This document shows, in pieces, positions 50,748 through 58,734 of a DNA stretch of 64,000 bases (the first letter of the stretch is position 1; each line of letters starts with the position of its first letter). A program made the position numbers and the translations under genes. Source of the DNA: Kribbella kalugense (GTDB lineage Bacteria; Actinomycetota; Actinomycetes; Propionibacteriales; Kribbellaceae); NCBI RefSeq assembly GCF_004365875.1, contig NZ_SODF01000003.1, positions 915,763 to 979,762 on the forward strand, written 5' to 3'. The notes beneath the pieces were generated by a model. It saw only the letters and a program-made list of their open reading frames with translations. It was not told the origin of the DNA and did no database searches.

Positions 50748-51463
50748 GCTCCAACAGACCAGGCCGGTGGTTCCGCCGCCTCATCGTCACGCTGGTCGTG
50801 CTGGCGGTGCTGGCGATCGCCGTGGACCGGATCGCCGCGGTGGTCGCGCAGAACCAGCTCGCGTCGATGGCGACCAAGGAGGCCGCGAAGTACGACGTAC
50901 GCTCGGCGGACACCTCGGTCAAGATCGGGGGCTTCGGGTTCTTCCCGCAGCTGTTCAAGGAGGACTTCTCCAAGGTCACCCTGACGATGGAGAAGCCGAC
51001 GCTCACCAAGATCCCGGGTGAGAACCTCACCGTCGACATGCACAGCGTGCATGTGCCGCGATCCCTGCTGACACAGCAGTCCGGCGCGGTGACCATCGAC
51101 ACGACCAACCTGCGGCTGCAGTTCGCGCCGCGGGAGCTGGGCAGGCTCGCCGTCGCGGCCACCGACCTCCAAGGGCTGAGTCTGGTCGTGGTCGACGGCA
51201 AGCTGCACGCGAAGTTGACGCTGGGCGGATCCAGCGCCGACGTACCGATCACTCCGAAGATCAGCAACGGCCGGATGGCGCTGGCCGTCGACCAGCTGCC
51301 CGACGGCATCCCGGCCGTGCTGCGGACCGCCCTGCAGAACCGGCTCGCCGACGGCATCGAGATCCCGAAGCTGCCGTTCGGCGCACAGGTCACCGGGGTC
51401 AGCATCGAGGACAACTCCGTCGTCCTGACCGCGGCCGTGCAGGACCTGAAGTTCAATTCCTGA
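50744..51463 (+). CDS. LmeA-like DUF2993 membrane protein
   Basis: 239 residues with an N-terminal membrane helix (FRRLIVTLVVLAVLAIAVDRIAAVVAQN) and an extracytoplasmic DUF2993 domain: KIGGFGFFPQLFKEDFSKVTLTMEK, LPDGIPAVLRTALQNRLADGIEIPKLPFGAQVTGVSIEDNSVVLTAAVQDL. Mycobacterial LmeA binds lipid and affects lipomannan maturation at the inner membrane; DUF2993 proteins are thought to bind phospholipids. ATG overlaps the preceding SDR gene. In the absence of mycobacterial lipoglycans the partner lipid here is unclear. Confidence 0.85.
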   Translation: MSSNRPGRWFRRLIVTLVVLAVLAIAVDRIAAVVAQNQLASMATKEAAKYDVRSADTSVKIGGFGFFPQLFKEDFSKVTLTMEKPTLTKIPGENLTVDMHSVHVPRSLLTQQSGAVTIDTTNLRLQFAPRELGRLAVAATDLQGLSLVVVDGKLHAKLTLGGSSADVPITPKISNGRMALAVDQLPDGIPAVLRTALQNRLADGIEIPKLPFGAQVTGVSIEDNSVVLTAAVQDLKFNS

Positions 51464-51473
51464 CTCTCTTGGG

Positions 51474-51510
51474 TTGCGATGGTTCGCGATATATCGTCGA
51501 ACTATCGCAA
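51474..51510. promoter_or_regulatory. Large inverted repeat, likely PadR operator
   Basis: Arms TTGCGAT-G-GTTCG-CGATA and TATCG-T-CGAAC-T-ATCGCAA face each other around the central CGATATATCG (arms of 18-19 bases with one substitution and one indel). It ends 28 bases before the padR ATG. Long AT-cored palindromes of this kind are typical of PadR regulators. Confidence 0.75.
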
Positions 51511-51538
51511 TCACTTCGTGAGGGACGGGTGGGTCGAG

Positions 51539-52231
51539 ATGACCGGATCGGCGTACGCCGCGGGCTTTCCTTGGCAGCAGTTCGCACGGCATTGTTCAAA
51601 CTTCGACGACATCTTGGATGAGTTGCGCGCGGCGATGACCGGCCGCCGTACTCACCGGGGACACCAGCAGCAGCACTTCGGGCCGCAGTGGGGCATGTTC
51701 GGCGGCGGGCAGCCGTTCGGCCCGCCGTGGGGACCGCCGCCGCGGTGGCGCGGCCCGAAGGCCCGACGCGGCGACGTGCGGGCGGCGATTCTCGCCGTGC
51801 TCGCCGAGCAGCCGATGAACGGCTACCAGATCATCCAGGAGATCGCCGACCGCAGCGGTGGCGTGTGGAAGCCGAGCCCCGGCTCGATCTACCCGACCCT
51901 GCAGCAGCTCGAGGACGAGGGCCTGGTGGCGGCGGACGCCGAGACCGGCCGACGGACGTTCCAGCTGACCGACGAGGGCCGGGCGTACGTCGCTGAGCAC
52001 CAGGACGAGGTGTCCGCGCCGTGGGAGGCGATGAGCCAGCCAGCCGGTGGCGACGACGAGAACGGGTTCCGGCCGGTGCTCGGTCAGGTCGCGACGGCGA
52101 TGTGGCAGATCCTTTCCACCGGTACGCCGGAGCAGCAGGCGAAGGCCCGTGAGGCAGTCGGCGAGCTGCGCCGGAAGCTGTACGGCATCCTCGCCGAGGA
52201 CGGCTCGGACAGTGAGCAGGACAAGTCATGA
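51539..52231 (+). CDS. PadR-family transcriptional repressor
   Basis: 230-residue PadR regulator: winged helix RRGDVRAAILAVLAEQPMNGYQIIQEIADRSGGVWKPSPGSIYPTLQQLEDEGLVAADAETGRRTFQLTDEGRAYV, preceded by a His/Gln/Gly/Pro-rich extension (HRGHQQQHFGPQWGMFGGGQPFGPPWGPPPRWRG) that is unusual and may bind metal or cofactor. C-terminal helices follow for dimerisation. ATG at 51539 avoids overlap with the large operator upstream; a longer frame would start inside it. It overlaps a DUF1707 gene (ATGA), forming the common PadR-DUF1707 pair of actinomycetes. Confidence 0.9.
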   Translation: MTGSAYAAGFPWQQFARHCSNFDDILDELRAAMTGRRTHRGHQQQHFGPQWGMFGGGQPFGPPWGPPPRWRGPKARRGDVRAAILAVLAEQPMNGYQIIQEIADRSGGVWKPSPGSIYPTLQQLEDEGLVAADAETGRRTFQLTDEGRAYVAEHQDEVSAPWEAMSQPAGGDDENGFRPVLGQVATAMWQILSTGTPEQQAKAREAVGELRRKLYGILAEDGSDSEQDKS

Positions 52232-52755
52232 CTGACCGGAGTCGGTCCCGAGGCGCCCGTCGCGGGCCTGACTGGCAGGGCTGGGGCGACCGGCACCAGC
52301 CTGGTTGGCCCGGCGACTGGCGGGACTCGCGCTGGGACGAGCCGCGTGAGGCCCGGCGTGACGACGTACCGACGAAGCGGTTGCGGATCGGCGACGCGGA
52401 GCGGGATCAGGCCGTGTCGCTGCTCAGTGAGCACTTCGTCGCCGGGCGGTTGACGCAGGCCGAGTTCGAGGAGCGGAGCGAGCAGGCGACCCGGTCGCGG
52501 TACACCGACGACCTCGAGCCGTTGTTCGACGACCTGCCGGCCTCGACGGAGCTACAGCTCGTGCAGGGTGGTCCGGTTCGGCCCCGCCGCCGGCCCGGCC
52601 CCCCGCCGCCGATCCTGATGCTGATGCCGTTCCTGATGGTCGGTCTGGTGATCAGCTCGATCGCACTGACCGCGCCGTGGTTGCTGTGGGGCGTGTTCTG
52701 GATCGTGATGATCAGCGGCATGTCCCGCCGCCGCTGGAACCACTACCGCCGCTGA
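52228..52755 (+). CDS. DUF1707 (SHOCT-like) membrane protein
   Basis: 175 residues with a DUF1707 domain (RIGDAERDQAVSLLSEHFVAGRLTQAEFEERSEQATRSRYTDDLEPLFDDLP) and two C-terminal helices (PPPILMLMPFLMVGLVISSIALTA, WLLWGVFWIVMISGM). The N-terminus is Trp/Arg/Gly-rich and disordered. DUF1707 relates to SHOCT oligomerisation domains; function is unknown, though membrane stress roles are suggested. Co-transcribed with padR (ATGA overlap) and so probably its target. Its 3' end overlaps the VOC gene by 13 bases on the opposite strand. Confidence 0.88.
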   Translation: MTDRSRSRGARRGPDWQGWGDRHQPGWPGDWRDSRWDEPREARRDDVPTKRLRIGDAERDQAVSLLSEHFVAGRLTQAEFEERSEQATRSRYTDDLEPLFDDLPASTELQLVQGGPVRPRRRPGPPPPILMLMPFLMVGLVISSIALTAPWLLWGVFWIVMISGMSRRRWNHYRR

Positions 52756-53129
52756 CGGTTCCGCGGGATCTCCTGCGCGAACTCCACGACGAACCCGTCC
52801 GGGTCGGCAACATGGACCGTCCGATGTCCCCACGGACGGTCCGCCGGCCCGGATAGCACGCGTACGCCGTCCGCTTCCAAGCGCTCGGCGTACGCATCCA
52901 CGTCGTCAACCATCACCACCACTTCCCCACCGGCGCCCGGCATGACCCCACCCCCGGTCAACCACTCCGCCCGCCGCCGCTCGTACAACGCGAACCGAAC
53001 CCCACCCGCGTCGAACTCCGCATACCCCGCATCCGTGAACTTGTACGCAAGCCCCACCACATCCCGGTAGAACTCAACCGACCGCCCCAAATCCCCCACA
53101 TACAAGATCACGTACCCGATCCGCTCCAT
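52743..53129 (-). CDS. VOC/glyoxalase-superfamily protein
   Basis: 128-residue single VOC protein: MERIGYVILYVGDLGRSVEFYRDVVGLAYKFTDAGYAEFDAGGVRFALYERRRAEWL, then VVMVDDVDAYAERLEADGVRVLSGPADRPWGHRTVHVADPDGFVVEFAQEI. Paired beta-alpha-beta-beta-beta units of the superfamily are present; metal ligands in the family are usually H/E pairs, of which an E near the end (VVEF) and H in GHRTVHV are visible. Function may be glyoxalase, dioxygenase or antibiotic binding. ATG at 53129. Confidence 0.88.
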   Translation of the reverse strand: MERIGYVILYVGDLGRSVEFYRDVVGLAYKFTDAGYAEFDAGGVRFALYERRRAEWLTGGGVMPGAGGEVVVMVDDVDAYAERLEADGVRVLSGPADRPWGHRTVHVADPDGFVVEFAQEIPRNRQRR

Positions 53130-53162
53130 GAGCGAGACGCTACGCGCGTTGCCGCCTCGCGG

Positions 53163-53180
53163 TGTTGCATATATGCTACA
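53163..53180. promoter_or_regulatory. Operator-like palindrome before XRE gene
   Basis: TGTTGCATATATGCTACA is an 18-base near-perfect palindrome (one mismatched pair) ending four bases before the XRE ATG. TA-system operators of this family are often of the form TTGCATATATGC; TATATG could also serve as a -10 element. Confidence 0.6.
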
Positions 53181-53183
53181 AGC

Positions 53184-53768
53184 ATGGAGGCGGGAGAGCT
53201 GGTGAGACGGGCACGGCAAGACGCCGGGCTGTCCCGGAGCGCGCTCGCGGCCAGGGCCGGGGTTCCGACCTCCACCGTGTCTCGCATCGAGGCCGGGTCG
53301 ACCGATCCGACACTGACGATGCTTTCGCGATTGATAGCCGCGTCCGGCCATGAGCTGTCGATCACGACGGACAGCACCGCCCGGACGCATGGGCCGTCGA
53401 TCGCGAGCCTTACCGATGCCTTCTCGCCAGACGCGCCAGTTCGCAAGGTGAACTGGGCTCGCCTGCGTGGATTCCTCGACCAGCTCCTCGCGCATCCCCA
53501 CCTGACCGCGGACGCCATCGAGTCTCCCCCCAACCGGACCGGCGACGCCGCGTTCGACGCGCTCCTGGCCGGCATCGCGGAGAAGCTCGCCGACGACACC
53601 GGGCTACCCCGACCTCGATGGACCCGATCCGTGCCTCCCTCACCCGTTCCTTGGGAGGCTCCCGGTACGCCGTCGCGCGTCGAGCGAGCGCGCGCACAGG
53701 CCCCGGCCCAGTTGGCCGCTCGCAACATCTGGCTGGCGGCCCACGACCTCTGGCGTGACGCAGCATGA
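53184..53768 (+). CDS. XRE-family regulator, antitoxin-like
   Basis: 194 residues: N-terminal HTH (LVRRARQDAGLSRSALAARAGVPTSTVSRIEAGSTDPTLTMLSRLIAASGHEL) and a C-terminal domain (WARLRGFLDQLLAHPHLTADAIESPPNRTGDAAFDALLAGIAEKLADDTGLPRPRW) found in XRE proteins next to nucleotidyltransferase-like partner genes of toxin-antitoxin type. The near-perfect palindrome at 53163 is its likely operator. The partner downstream seems frame-broken, so the regulator may now be solitary. ATG at 53184. Confidence 0.8.
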   Translation: MEAGELVRRARQDAGLSRSALAARAGVPTSTVSRIEAGSTDPTLTMLSRLIAASGHELSITTDSTARTHGPSIASLTDAFSPDAPVRKVNWARLRGFLDQLLAHPHLTADAIESPPNRTGDAAFDALLAGIAEKLADDTGLPRPRWTRSVPPSPVPWEAPGTPSRVERARAQAPAQLAARNIWLAAHDLWRDAA

Positions 53769-53944
53769 GTCAGCCCGACGCACACTGACCTACGACGACA
53801 TGACGGTTCTGTGGCCGAGGTGGTGGGTTCCCCGATGCACGGGCCGCTGTGGAGGCCTATTACCTGGCCTATCCGTTCGAGGAGCACGATCCACACCTCG
53901 TCGACTACGTCCAGCAGATCGCGGACCAGGCCGCGCAAGTCTGA
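53755..53944 (+). pseudogene. Degraded partner gene remnant of the XRE module
   Basis: From GTG 53755, VTQHESARRTLTYDDMTVLWPRWW reads plausibly for about 25 codons, after which the frame loses coding character; from about 53848 another frame reads RAAVEAYYLAYPFEEHDPHLVDYVQQIADQAAQV and stops at 53944 with good codon use. The two pieces look like one short coding region split by a frameshift (or partial deletion). Which enzyme it came from is not recognisable; position suggests the partner of the XRE antitoxin-like gene. Sequencing error is an alternative. Confidence 0.45.
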
Positions 53945-53960
53945 TTGTCGTAGGCAATGG

Positions 53961-55010
53961 TCAGGGGACTCGGGTGAGCCAGTCGTTGGTGCCAAACTTT
54001 GCGTCGACGAGGTCCTGGGCGAGGGCGACGGTTGTGGGGTCGATTGTGCCGGGGGTTAGGCCGTAGCGGGTTCGGAAGGTGCCGATCATTCGGTTGATGA
54101 CTTCGGCTCGGTCGAGGCCCGTCTGGCTGCGTAGGGGGTCGACGCGTTTGTTGGCGCTGGTTGTGCCCTTGTCGGACAGCTTTTCGCGACCGATGCGCAG
54201 TACGTCGAGCATCTTGGCTGCGTCCATGTCGTACGCCATCGTGACGTGGTGCAGGACCGCGCCGCCGGCGAACCGCTTCTGTGCGGCGCCGGCGATCTTG
54301 CCCGCCGGTGAGGTGATGTCGTTGATCGGCTGGTACGTCGCCGCGATGCCGAGATCGTTGAGCGCACCAATGACCCAGTCGTCCAGGAACGCGTACGAGT
54401 CGACGAACGACAGGCCGGAGACGAGCGACTCCGGAACGTAGAGCGAGTACGTGATCGTGTTGCCCGGCTCGACGAACATGGCTCCGCCGCCGCTGATCCG
54501 CCGTACCACCGTCACGTCGTTCCGCGCGGCGCCGTCCAGGTCGACCTCGTTGCGCAGGGACTGGAAGCTGCCAATGATGACCGCGTTCGAAGCCCATTCC
54601 CAGACACGCAAAGTCGGCGGACGCTCACCGGATCCGACCTGCTCGGTCAGTACTTCGTCCAGCGCCATCTGCAGCGCAGGCTCCCGCGGTACGTCGTGCA
54701 CGAACTGCCACTCGTGGTCCCGCCAACCCGTTGCCCCGGTCAACGCCCGTCGTACCGCGACGGCCACCGCCTCAGGCGAAAAGCCAAGCATCTCGACCCC
54801 ATCGCCCAGCACGCCCCGCACCCGCGCGGAGATCTGAGCCGCGGACGTGTCGACCGGCAACCCGGCCAACGCGCCGTTGATCCGCTCCAGCGCATCATCC
54901 GGCTCGAGGAAGAAGTCGCCGGAGATCTGCGCGGTCCGCACGTGCTCGTCGATGACGTCCAGGTCGGCAACGACGAGCTTCCCGCCCGGAACCTTGTACT
55001 CACCATGCAT
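53961..55010 (-). CDS. lplA: Lipoate-protein ligase A with N-terminal accessory domain
   Basis: 349 residues. The N-terminal domain (about residues 1-95: MHGEYKVPGGKLVVADLDV, ISGDFFLEPDDALERINGALAGLP) corresponds to the accessory/LplB-type domain that in E. coli LplA is at the C-terminus. The catalytic domain follows: LRVWEWASNAVIIGSFQSLRNEVDL, VVRRISGGGAMFVEPGNTITYSL (RR.GGG), ITSPAGKIAGAAQKRFAGGAVLHH with the catalytic Lys. It activates lipoate to lipoyl-AMP and attaches it to E2 or GcvH. Domain order is therefore inverted relative to E. coli. Start ATG at 55010. Confidence 0.92.
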   Translation of the reverse strand: MHGEYKVPGGKLVVADLDVIDEHVRTAQISGDFFLEPDDALERINGALAGLPVDTSAAQISARVRGVLGDGVEMLGFSPEAVAVAVRRALTGATGWRDHEWQFVHDVPREPALQMALDEVLTEQVGSGERPPTLRVWEWASNAVIIGSFQSLRNEVDLDGAARNDVTVVRRISGGGAMFVEPGNTITYSLYVPESLVSGLSFVDSYAFLDDWVIGALNDLGIAATYQPINDITSPAGKIAGAAQKRFAGGAVLHHVTMAYDMDAAKMLDVLRIGREKLSDKGTTSANKRVDPLRSQTGLDRAEVINRMIGTFRTRYGLTPGTIDPTTVALAQDLVDAKFGTNDWLTRVP

Positions 55011-55081
55011 ACCCAGCAACAACTTGCGCTGGTCAACGGTTGTTCCCGAGGCGCATACTCCGGGCCATGGGGGAAATGAGC

Positions 55082-55696
55082 ATGAACAAGGCCATCCATG
55101 CCGCCGTACGACGGGATCTCGGTCGCTTCATCGACGCGCTGAGGAAGTTCAAGGACGGGGACCGGGAGCGGGCCGACCAGTTGGCGGCTGCCTGGGAGAA
55201 CTTCGACGAGCAACTCACCCGGCACCACCAGGGTGAACACGAGACCGCTTGGCCCGCGTTGGAACAGGTCGGTGTGAGCCGGGACCTGCTGGCGCAGTTG
55301 GACGCCGAACACGACACGATGGCCAAGGCACTCGCGGCGGCCAGGACGACGATGGGCGGGGTGCACACCTTTGCGAGCGCAGCGGACGCGGAGGCCGCAC
55401 TCGGCGCGATGCAGGAGCTGCAGCGGGTCACGGTCGAGCACTTCGAGCACGAGGAAGCGGAGATCGAGCCCGTCTACCTGGCCAAGAAGGACTCTCCGGA
55501 AATGAAGGCGATGGGTCGCGAGTTCGCCAAGGTCGGCCCGGTCCAAGGCGGCACGTTCTTCGCCTGGGCCCTCGACGGCGCCACCTCCGACGAGTCCGCC
55601 GCCATCGCCGACACCGTGCCCAAGCCGGTCCTCGTCGTGATCACCGGACTCTTCGGCCGCACCTACCGCAAGGCCGTGGCCCCGGTCTGGAAGTGA
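55082..55696 (+). CDS. Hemerythrin-domain protein
   Basis: 204 residues. A hemerythrin-like four-helix bundle carries metal-ligand His and Glu residues: LTRHHQGEHETAWPALE, LDAEHDTMAKAL and VTVEHFEHEEAEIEPVYLA. These fit the di-iron site of hemerythrin cation-binding proteins, which bind oxygen, NO or iron. A C-terminal segment (KPVLVVITGLFGRTYRKAVAPVW) is hydrophobic and might associate with the membrane. ATG at 55082 is chosen because GGGGGA lies at proper distance; two in-frame ATGs upstream (55067, 55076) are alternatives. Divergent from lplA. Confidence 0.88.
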   Translation: MNKAIHAAVRRDLGRFIDALRKFKDGDRERADQLAAAWENFDEQLTRHHQGEHETAWPALEQVGVSRDLLAQLDAEHDTMAKALAAARTTMGGVHTFASAADAEAALGAMQELQRVTVEHFEHEEAEIEPVYLAKKDSPEMKAMGREFAKVGPVQGGTFFAWALDGATSDESAAIADTVPKPVLVVITGLFGRTYRKAVAPVWK

Positions 55697-56278
55697 TCAG
55701 GCCGCAGGCTTGAGTTGTACGGCGACCAGCCGGATCTCGGCGCGGACCGTGTCGATGTCGGCGGACGCGTCGACCTCGTGATGGATGCCCCGGGTCGCGT
55801 AGAACGCGATCAGCGGAGCGGTCTGATCGTGGTAGATCTCGAAGCGCCGGCGGATAACTTCCTCGGTGTCGTCCGAGCGGTGCTCGATCTCGGCCCGGCG
55901 CAGCAGCCGGTGCACCAGCGTGTCCGCCTGGACCTCCAGCACCAGCGCCGCGTCCAGCGAACGGCCTTGCTGGTCGAGGATCTCGTCCAGGACGCCGGCC
56001 TGGTCGAGGGTCCGTGGGTACCCGTCCAGGACGAATCCCGGACGGGCGTCGGCGGCCGCGAGGCGGTCGCGGACCATCTCGTTGGTGACCTCGTCGGGCA
56101 CGTACTCGCCCGCGTCGAGATACCGCTTCGCCGTCCGCCCGAGCTCGGTGCCGTCCGCGATGTTGGCGCGGAACAGGTCGCCGGTGGAGATGACAGGTAC
56201 GCCGAGATGTCCGGCGAGATGGCCCGCGTGTGTTCCCTTGCCCGCTCCCGGCGGCCCCATCATCAAGACAGTGGTCAC
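55697..56278 (-). CDS. adk: Adenylate kinase (short form, without lid insertion)
   Basis: 193-residue nucleoside monophosphate kinase: MTTVLMMGPPGAGKGTHAGHLA (P-loop), VISTGDLFRANI (AMP site), LDGYPRTLDQAGVLDEIL, RRAEIEHRSDDTEEVIRRRFEIYHDQTAPLI (short lid). It equilibrates AMP, ATP and ADP. The main adk of actinomycetes sits in the ribosomal protein cluster near secY, so this is likely a paralogue or the result of relocation. GTG start at 56278; convergent with the hemerythrin gene, stop codons adjacent. Confidence 0.93.
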   Translation of the reverse strand: MTTVLMMGPPGAGKGTHAGHLAGHLGVPVISTGDLFRANIADGTELGRTAKRYLDAGEYVPDEVTNEMVRDRLAAADARPGFVLDGYPRTLDQAGVLDEILDQQGRSLDAALVLEVQADTLVHRLLRRAEIEHRSDDTEEVIRRRFEIYHDQTAPLIAFYATRGIHHEVDASADIDTVRAEIRLVAVQLKPAA

Positions 56279-56417
56279 GGCGCGCCCTCCTGACTCCCGG
56301 TAATTAACGCAGAATATGGGAGCCGCCGCTCCGGCGGTACGTCGTACGTCACTCCGAATGACCGGGCTTTGGTCACACCGCTCATTTCTGTCCGGAATCG
56401 CTACTTCTCGAGCACGC

Positions 56418-56795
56418 TCAGAACTCCCACTCCGGCCGGAGCTCGATCACATCGCCGGGACCGGCGAACTTGGCCGCCAGCTCCTCGGCCCGCTCCGGGG
56501 TCGCGCAGTCGAGGACGAAGAATCCGGCCAGCTGCTCCTTCGACTCGGCGTACGGCCCGTCGGTGCTGACCGGCCGCTTCCCCTCCCAGCGGAACGTCCG
56601 CGTGGTCGAGGGCGCGTCCAGCGCCAGCCCGGACACCAGCTCACCCGACGCGGACAGCTCCTTCAGCATCTCGTCGAACTCCTTGCCCATCGCCTCCCGT
56701 TCGGCCGCCGGGATCGCCCGGCCCACCTCGGTGAAGTCGATCGTCGGGTGACCCCACGGTTGCGGGTTGGAGTGGATCAGGACCACGTACTTCAT
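56418..56795 (-). CDS. YCII/DGPF-domain protein
   Basis: 125-residue YCII-related protein: MKYVVLIHSNPQPWGHPTID, ... VSTDGPYAESKEQLAGFFVLDCATPERAEELAAKF. The DGPYAESKEQLAGFF stretch is the DGPF signature. Such proteins occur with SigE/ECF41-type sigma factors and in catabolic operons; the family is thought to be small enzyme-like dimers with a His-Asp pair. The ATG at 56795 is preceded by GGAGG. Divergent from an NmrA-like SDR gene over 170 bases. Confidence 0.9.
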   Translation of the reverse strand: MKYVVLIHSNPQPWGHPTIDFTEVGRAIPAAEREAMGKEFDEMLKELSASGELVSGLALDAPSTTRTFRWEGKRPVSTDGPYAESKEQLAGFFVLDCATPERAEELAAKFAGPGDVIELRPEWEF

Positions 56796-56965
56796 CTCAT
56801 AACCTCCAGTGTCGAGCCGGTACGCCGTACTGCGCCCCGGCACCGATGACGTCGGAGGCGCGGACAGCCCCTCGACATTTTTACTCGATGTATTCCAGCT
56901 CACATCCGGTCACACTCACCCGGCCGGGATCCGTCAGCCGGATAGACGCGAGAGGAGAACACATC

Positions 56966-57721
56966 ATGACTACGATTCTGGTGACCGGCGGGACCGGGAC
57001 GATCGGCCGCCACGCCGTACCGCTGCTTCAAGACGCCGGCTGTAAGGTCCGGGTCCTCAGCCGACACGCCCACGACCGCGGCGACGGCGTCGAGTACCTG
57101 GCGGTCGACCTGCTGAAGGGCGACGGACTGGACCAGGCGGTGGACGGGGTCGACACCATCCTGCACCTCGCCGGCGGACCGAAGGGCGACGAGATCGGCA
57201 CCCGCAACCTGGTCAAGGCTGCCGAGAAGGCCGGAGTCGGTCACTTGGTACACATCTCGGTGACCGCGGTCGACCAGCTGCCGCTGACGTACTTCAAGTC
57301 CAAGCTGGGCGCCGAGCAAGCCGTCCTTCAATCGTCGGTGCCGTCGACGGTACTGCGGGTCGCCCAGCTGCATGATTTCGCCTGGAACACCGTGCAGACG
57401 ATGGCGAAACTGCCCGTACTGCCGATGCCCGGCGGGATCCGGTTCCAGCCGGTCGACGGCCGGGACGTGGCCCAGCGACTCGTCGAGCTCGCGCTCGGTG
57501 AGCCACAGGGCCTCGTTCCGGACCTGGTCGGTCCGAAGGTGTACAGCCTGTCCGAGCTGGCCCACGACTATCTGCGGGCCACCGGCAAGCATCGGCTGTC
57601 GCTCCCGATCCGCGTACCCGGCAAGGCAGGCAAGGTCTACCGCGCGGGCGGCAACCTCACCCTGACCGGCGCCGAGATCGGCACTCATACCTGGGAAGAC
57701 TTCGTCGCCGCACAGGTGTAA
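56966..57721 (+). CDS. NmrA-like atypical SDR
   Basis: 251-residue NAD(P)-binding protein: MTTILVTGGTGTIGRHAVPLLQDAGCKVRVLSRHAHDRGDGVEYLAVDLLKGDGLDQAVDGVDTILHLAG, followed by KSKLGAEQAVLQSSVPSTVLRVAQLHDFAWNTVQTMAKLP and a substrate part. It has the TGGTGxxG motif and lacks the canonical active-site Tyr-Lys, as in NmrA/complex I-associated SDRs (redox sensing or reductase). ATG at 56966 is preceded by AGAGGAGA. Its 3' end overlaps the DUF3800 gene on the opposite strand by 37 bases. Confidence 0.9.
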   Translation: MTTILVTGGTGTIGRHAVPLLQDAGCKVRVLSRHAHDRGDGVEYLAVDLLKGDGLDQAVDGVDTILHLAGGPKGDEIGTRNLVKAAEKAGVGHLVHISVTAVDQLPLTYFKSKLGAEQAVLQSSVPSTVLRVAQLHDFAWNTVQTMAKLPVLPMPGGIRFQPVDGRDVAQRLVELALGEPQGLVPDLVGPKVYSLSELAHDYLRATGKHRLSLPIRVPGKAGKVYRAGGNLTLTGAEIGTHTWEDFVAAQV

Positions 57722-58563
57722 GGCTCGAGCAGCTCCACCAGATCCGGCGTACGGCGGCGTGCGATCCCGGCCAGGAAGTCCGCCACCTGCACCCGCGGAT
57801 CATGCTTGGAGTCGACCTGCGTGAACGAGCGCAGCGGCGCCGGCTCCACCCGTTCGGCCAGGAACGCTCCCAGCCTGGCCACCCGGCCAGGGGTCAGCGC
57901 ACTCTGCTCGTCATGCACCACGTCGACCGATCGACGGCCGGCGCTCCAGTAGAGGATCGTCTCGGCGAGCGCCGGCACCAGCGGCTCGAGTGGTGGCGGG
58001 ATGTCCGGATCCTCGTCGATCAACCGCTGCATCACCTCCTCGACCCGGGCACGGGTGATCGCACGCAACGCCGGTGCGTCGGCCGGCATCGTCGCGAAGA
58101 ACCGATCGACGGCGTCGTGATCCATCAACCGCACCCGCTTGGTCCGGCTCAGGTCCACGAAGGCCGCGAGGAATCCGGTCCGCGGCCGCAACGCAGCCAC
58201 GACCCCAGAATGATCCGAGCCGAGGCTGGTCCCCGCGCCGTACGACGGCTCCTCGGTGAACAGCTCGAGCACCCGCGCGGCGACGTACCCGGTCTTGTCG
58301 ATGAGGTGGACGTGCGCGCGCCCGCGCAGGCTGGTGAGCAGCCACTCGAGCGCGGGCCGCTGCTCGGGTCGGAGCAGCTGGTTCGCCTTGTACTCCGTCC
58401 GTCGGCGCAGACGGGATCGCAGTACGTCGATCACGTCGGCGGCCTCGGGTACGGCGAGATCGACACTGGCATGGGTGATCACGGGTGAGGTGGGGTCGAG
58501 CAGGTTGGTTCCGGAGAACCCCGACTCGTCACACGCGACCTCTACCCAGGAATGGGTTGTCAT
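57685..58563 (-). CDS. DUF3800-type protein (RNase H-like fold)
   Basis: 292 residues with DESGFSG at the start and VDSKHDPRVQVADFLAGIA near the end, the two acidic clusters typical of DUF3800, a family thought to have an RNase H-like nuclease fold. In the middle, TEYKANQLLRPEQRPALEWLLTSLRGRAHVHLIDKTGYVA and SVDVVHDEQSALTPGRV are consistent with this. Members occur in bacterial defence or toxin contexts as well as alone. ATG at 58563. Upstream is a 22-bp-arm hairpin, downstream it overlaps the SDR gene. No partner gene is visible. Confidence 0.8.
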   Translation of the reverse strand: MTTHSWVEVACDESGFSGTNLLDPTSPVITHASVDLAVPEAADVIDVLRSRLRRRTEYKANQLLRPEQRPALEWLLTSLRGRAHVHLIDKTGYVAARVLELFTEEPSYGAGTSLGSDHSGVVAALRPRTGFLAAFVDLSRTKRVRLMDHDAVDRFFATMPADAPALRAITRARVEEVMQRLIDEDPDIPPPLEPLVPALAETILYWSAGRRSVDVVHDEQSALTPGRVARLGAFLAERVEPAPLRSFTQVDSKHDPRVQVADFLAGIARRRTPDLVELLEPYTCAATKSSQV

Positions 58564-58734
58564 CTGAAGGCTGACTCCAAGGCTGAAGGACTGCACGCTT
58601 CGGAGCCCGTCCGCGGGACGGGCGTGATCGGACGCGCCAGGAATCATCGGGCGCGGTTGATCAGTAAGCGGCAGCAGCCTGAGCAGACATGCGACCCATC
58701 ATGGTCCGGCGGCTCGCCGGACTCCAGTGAATTA

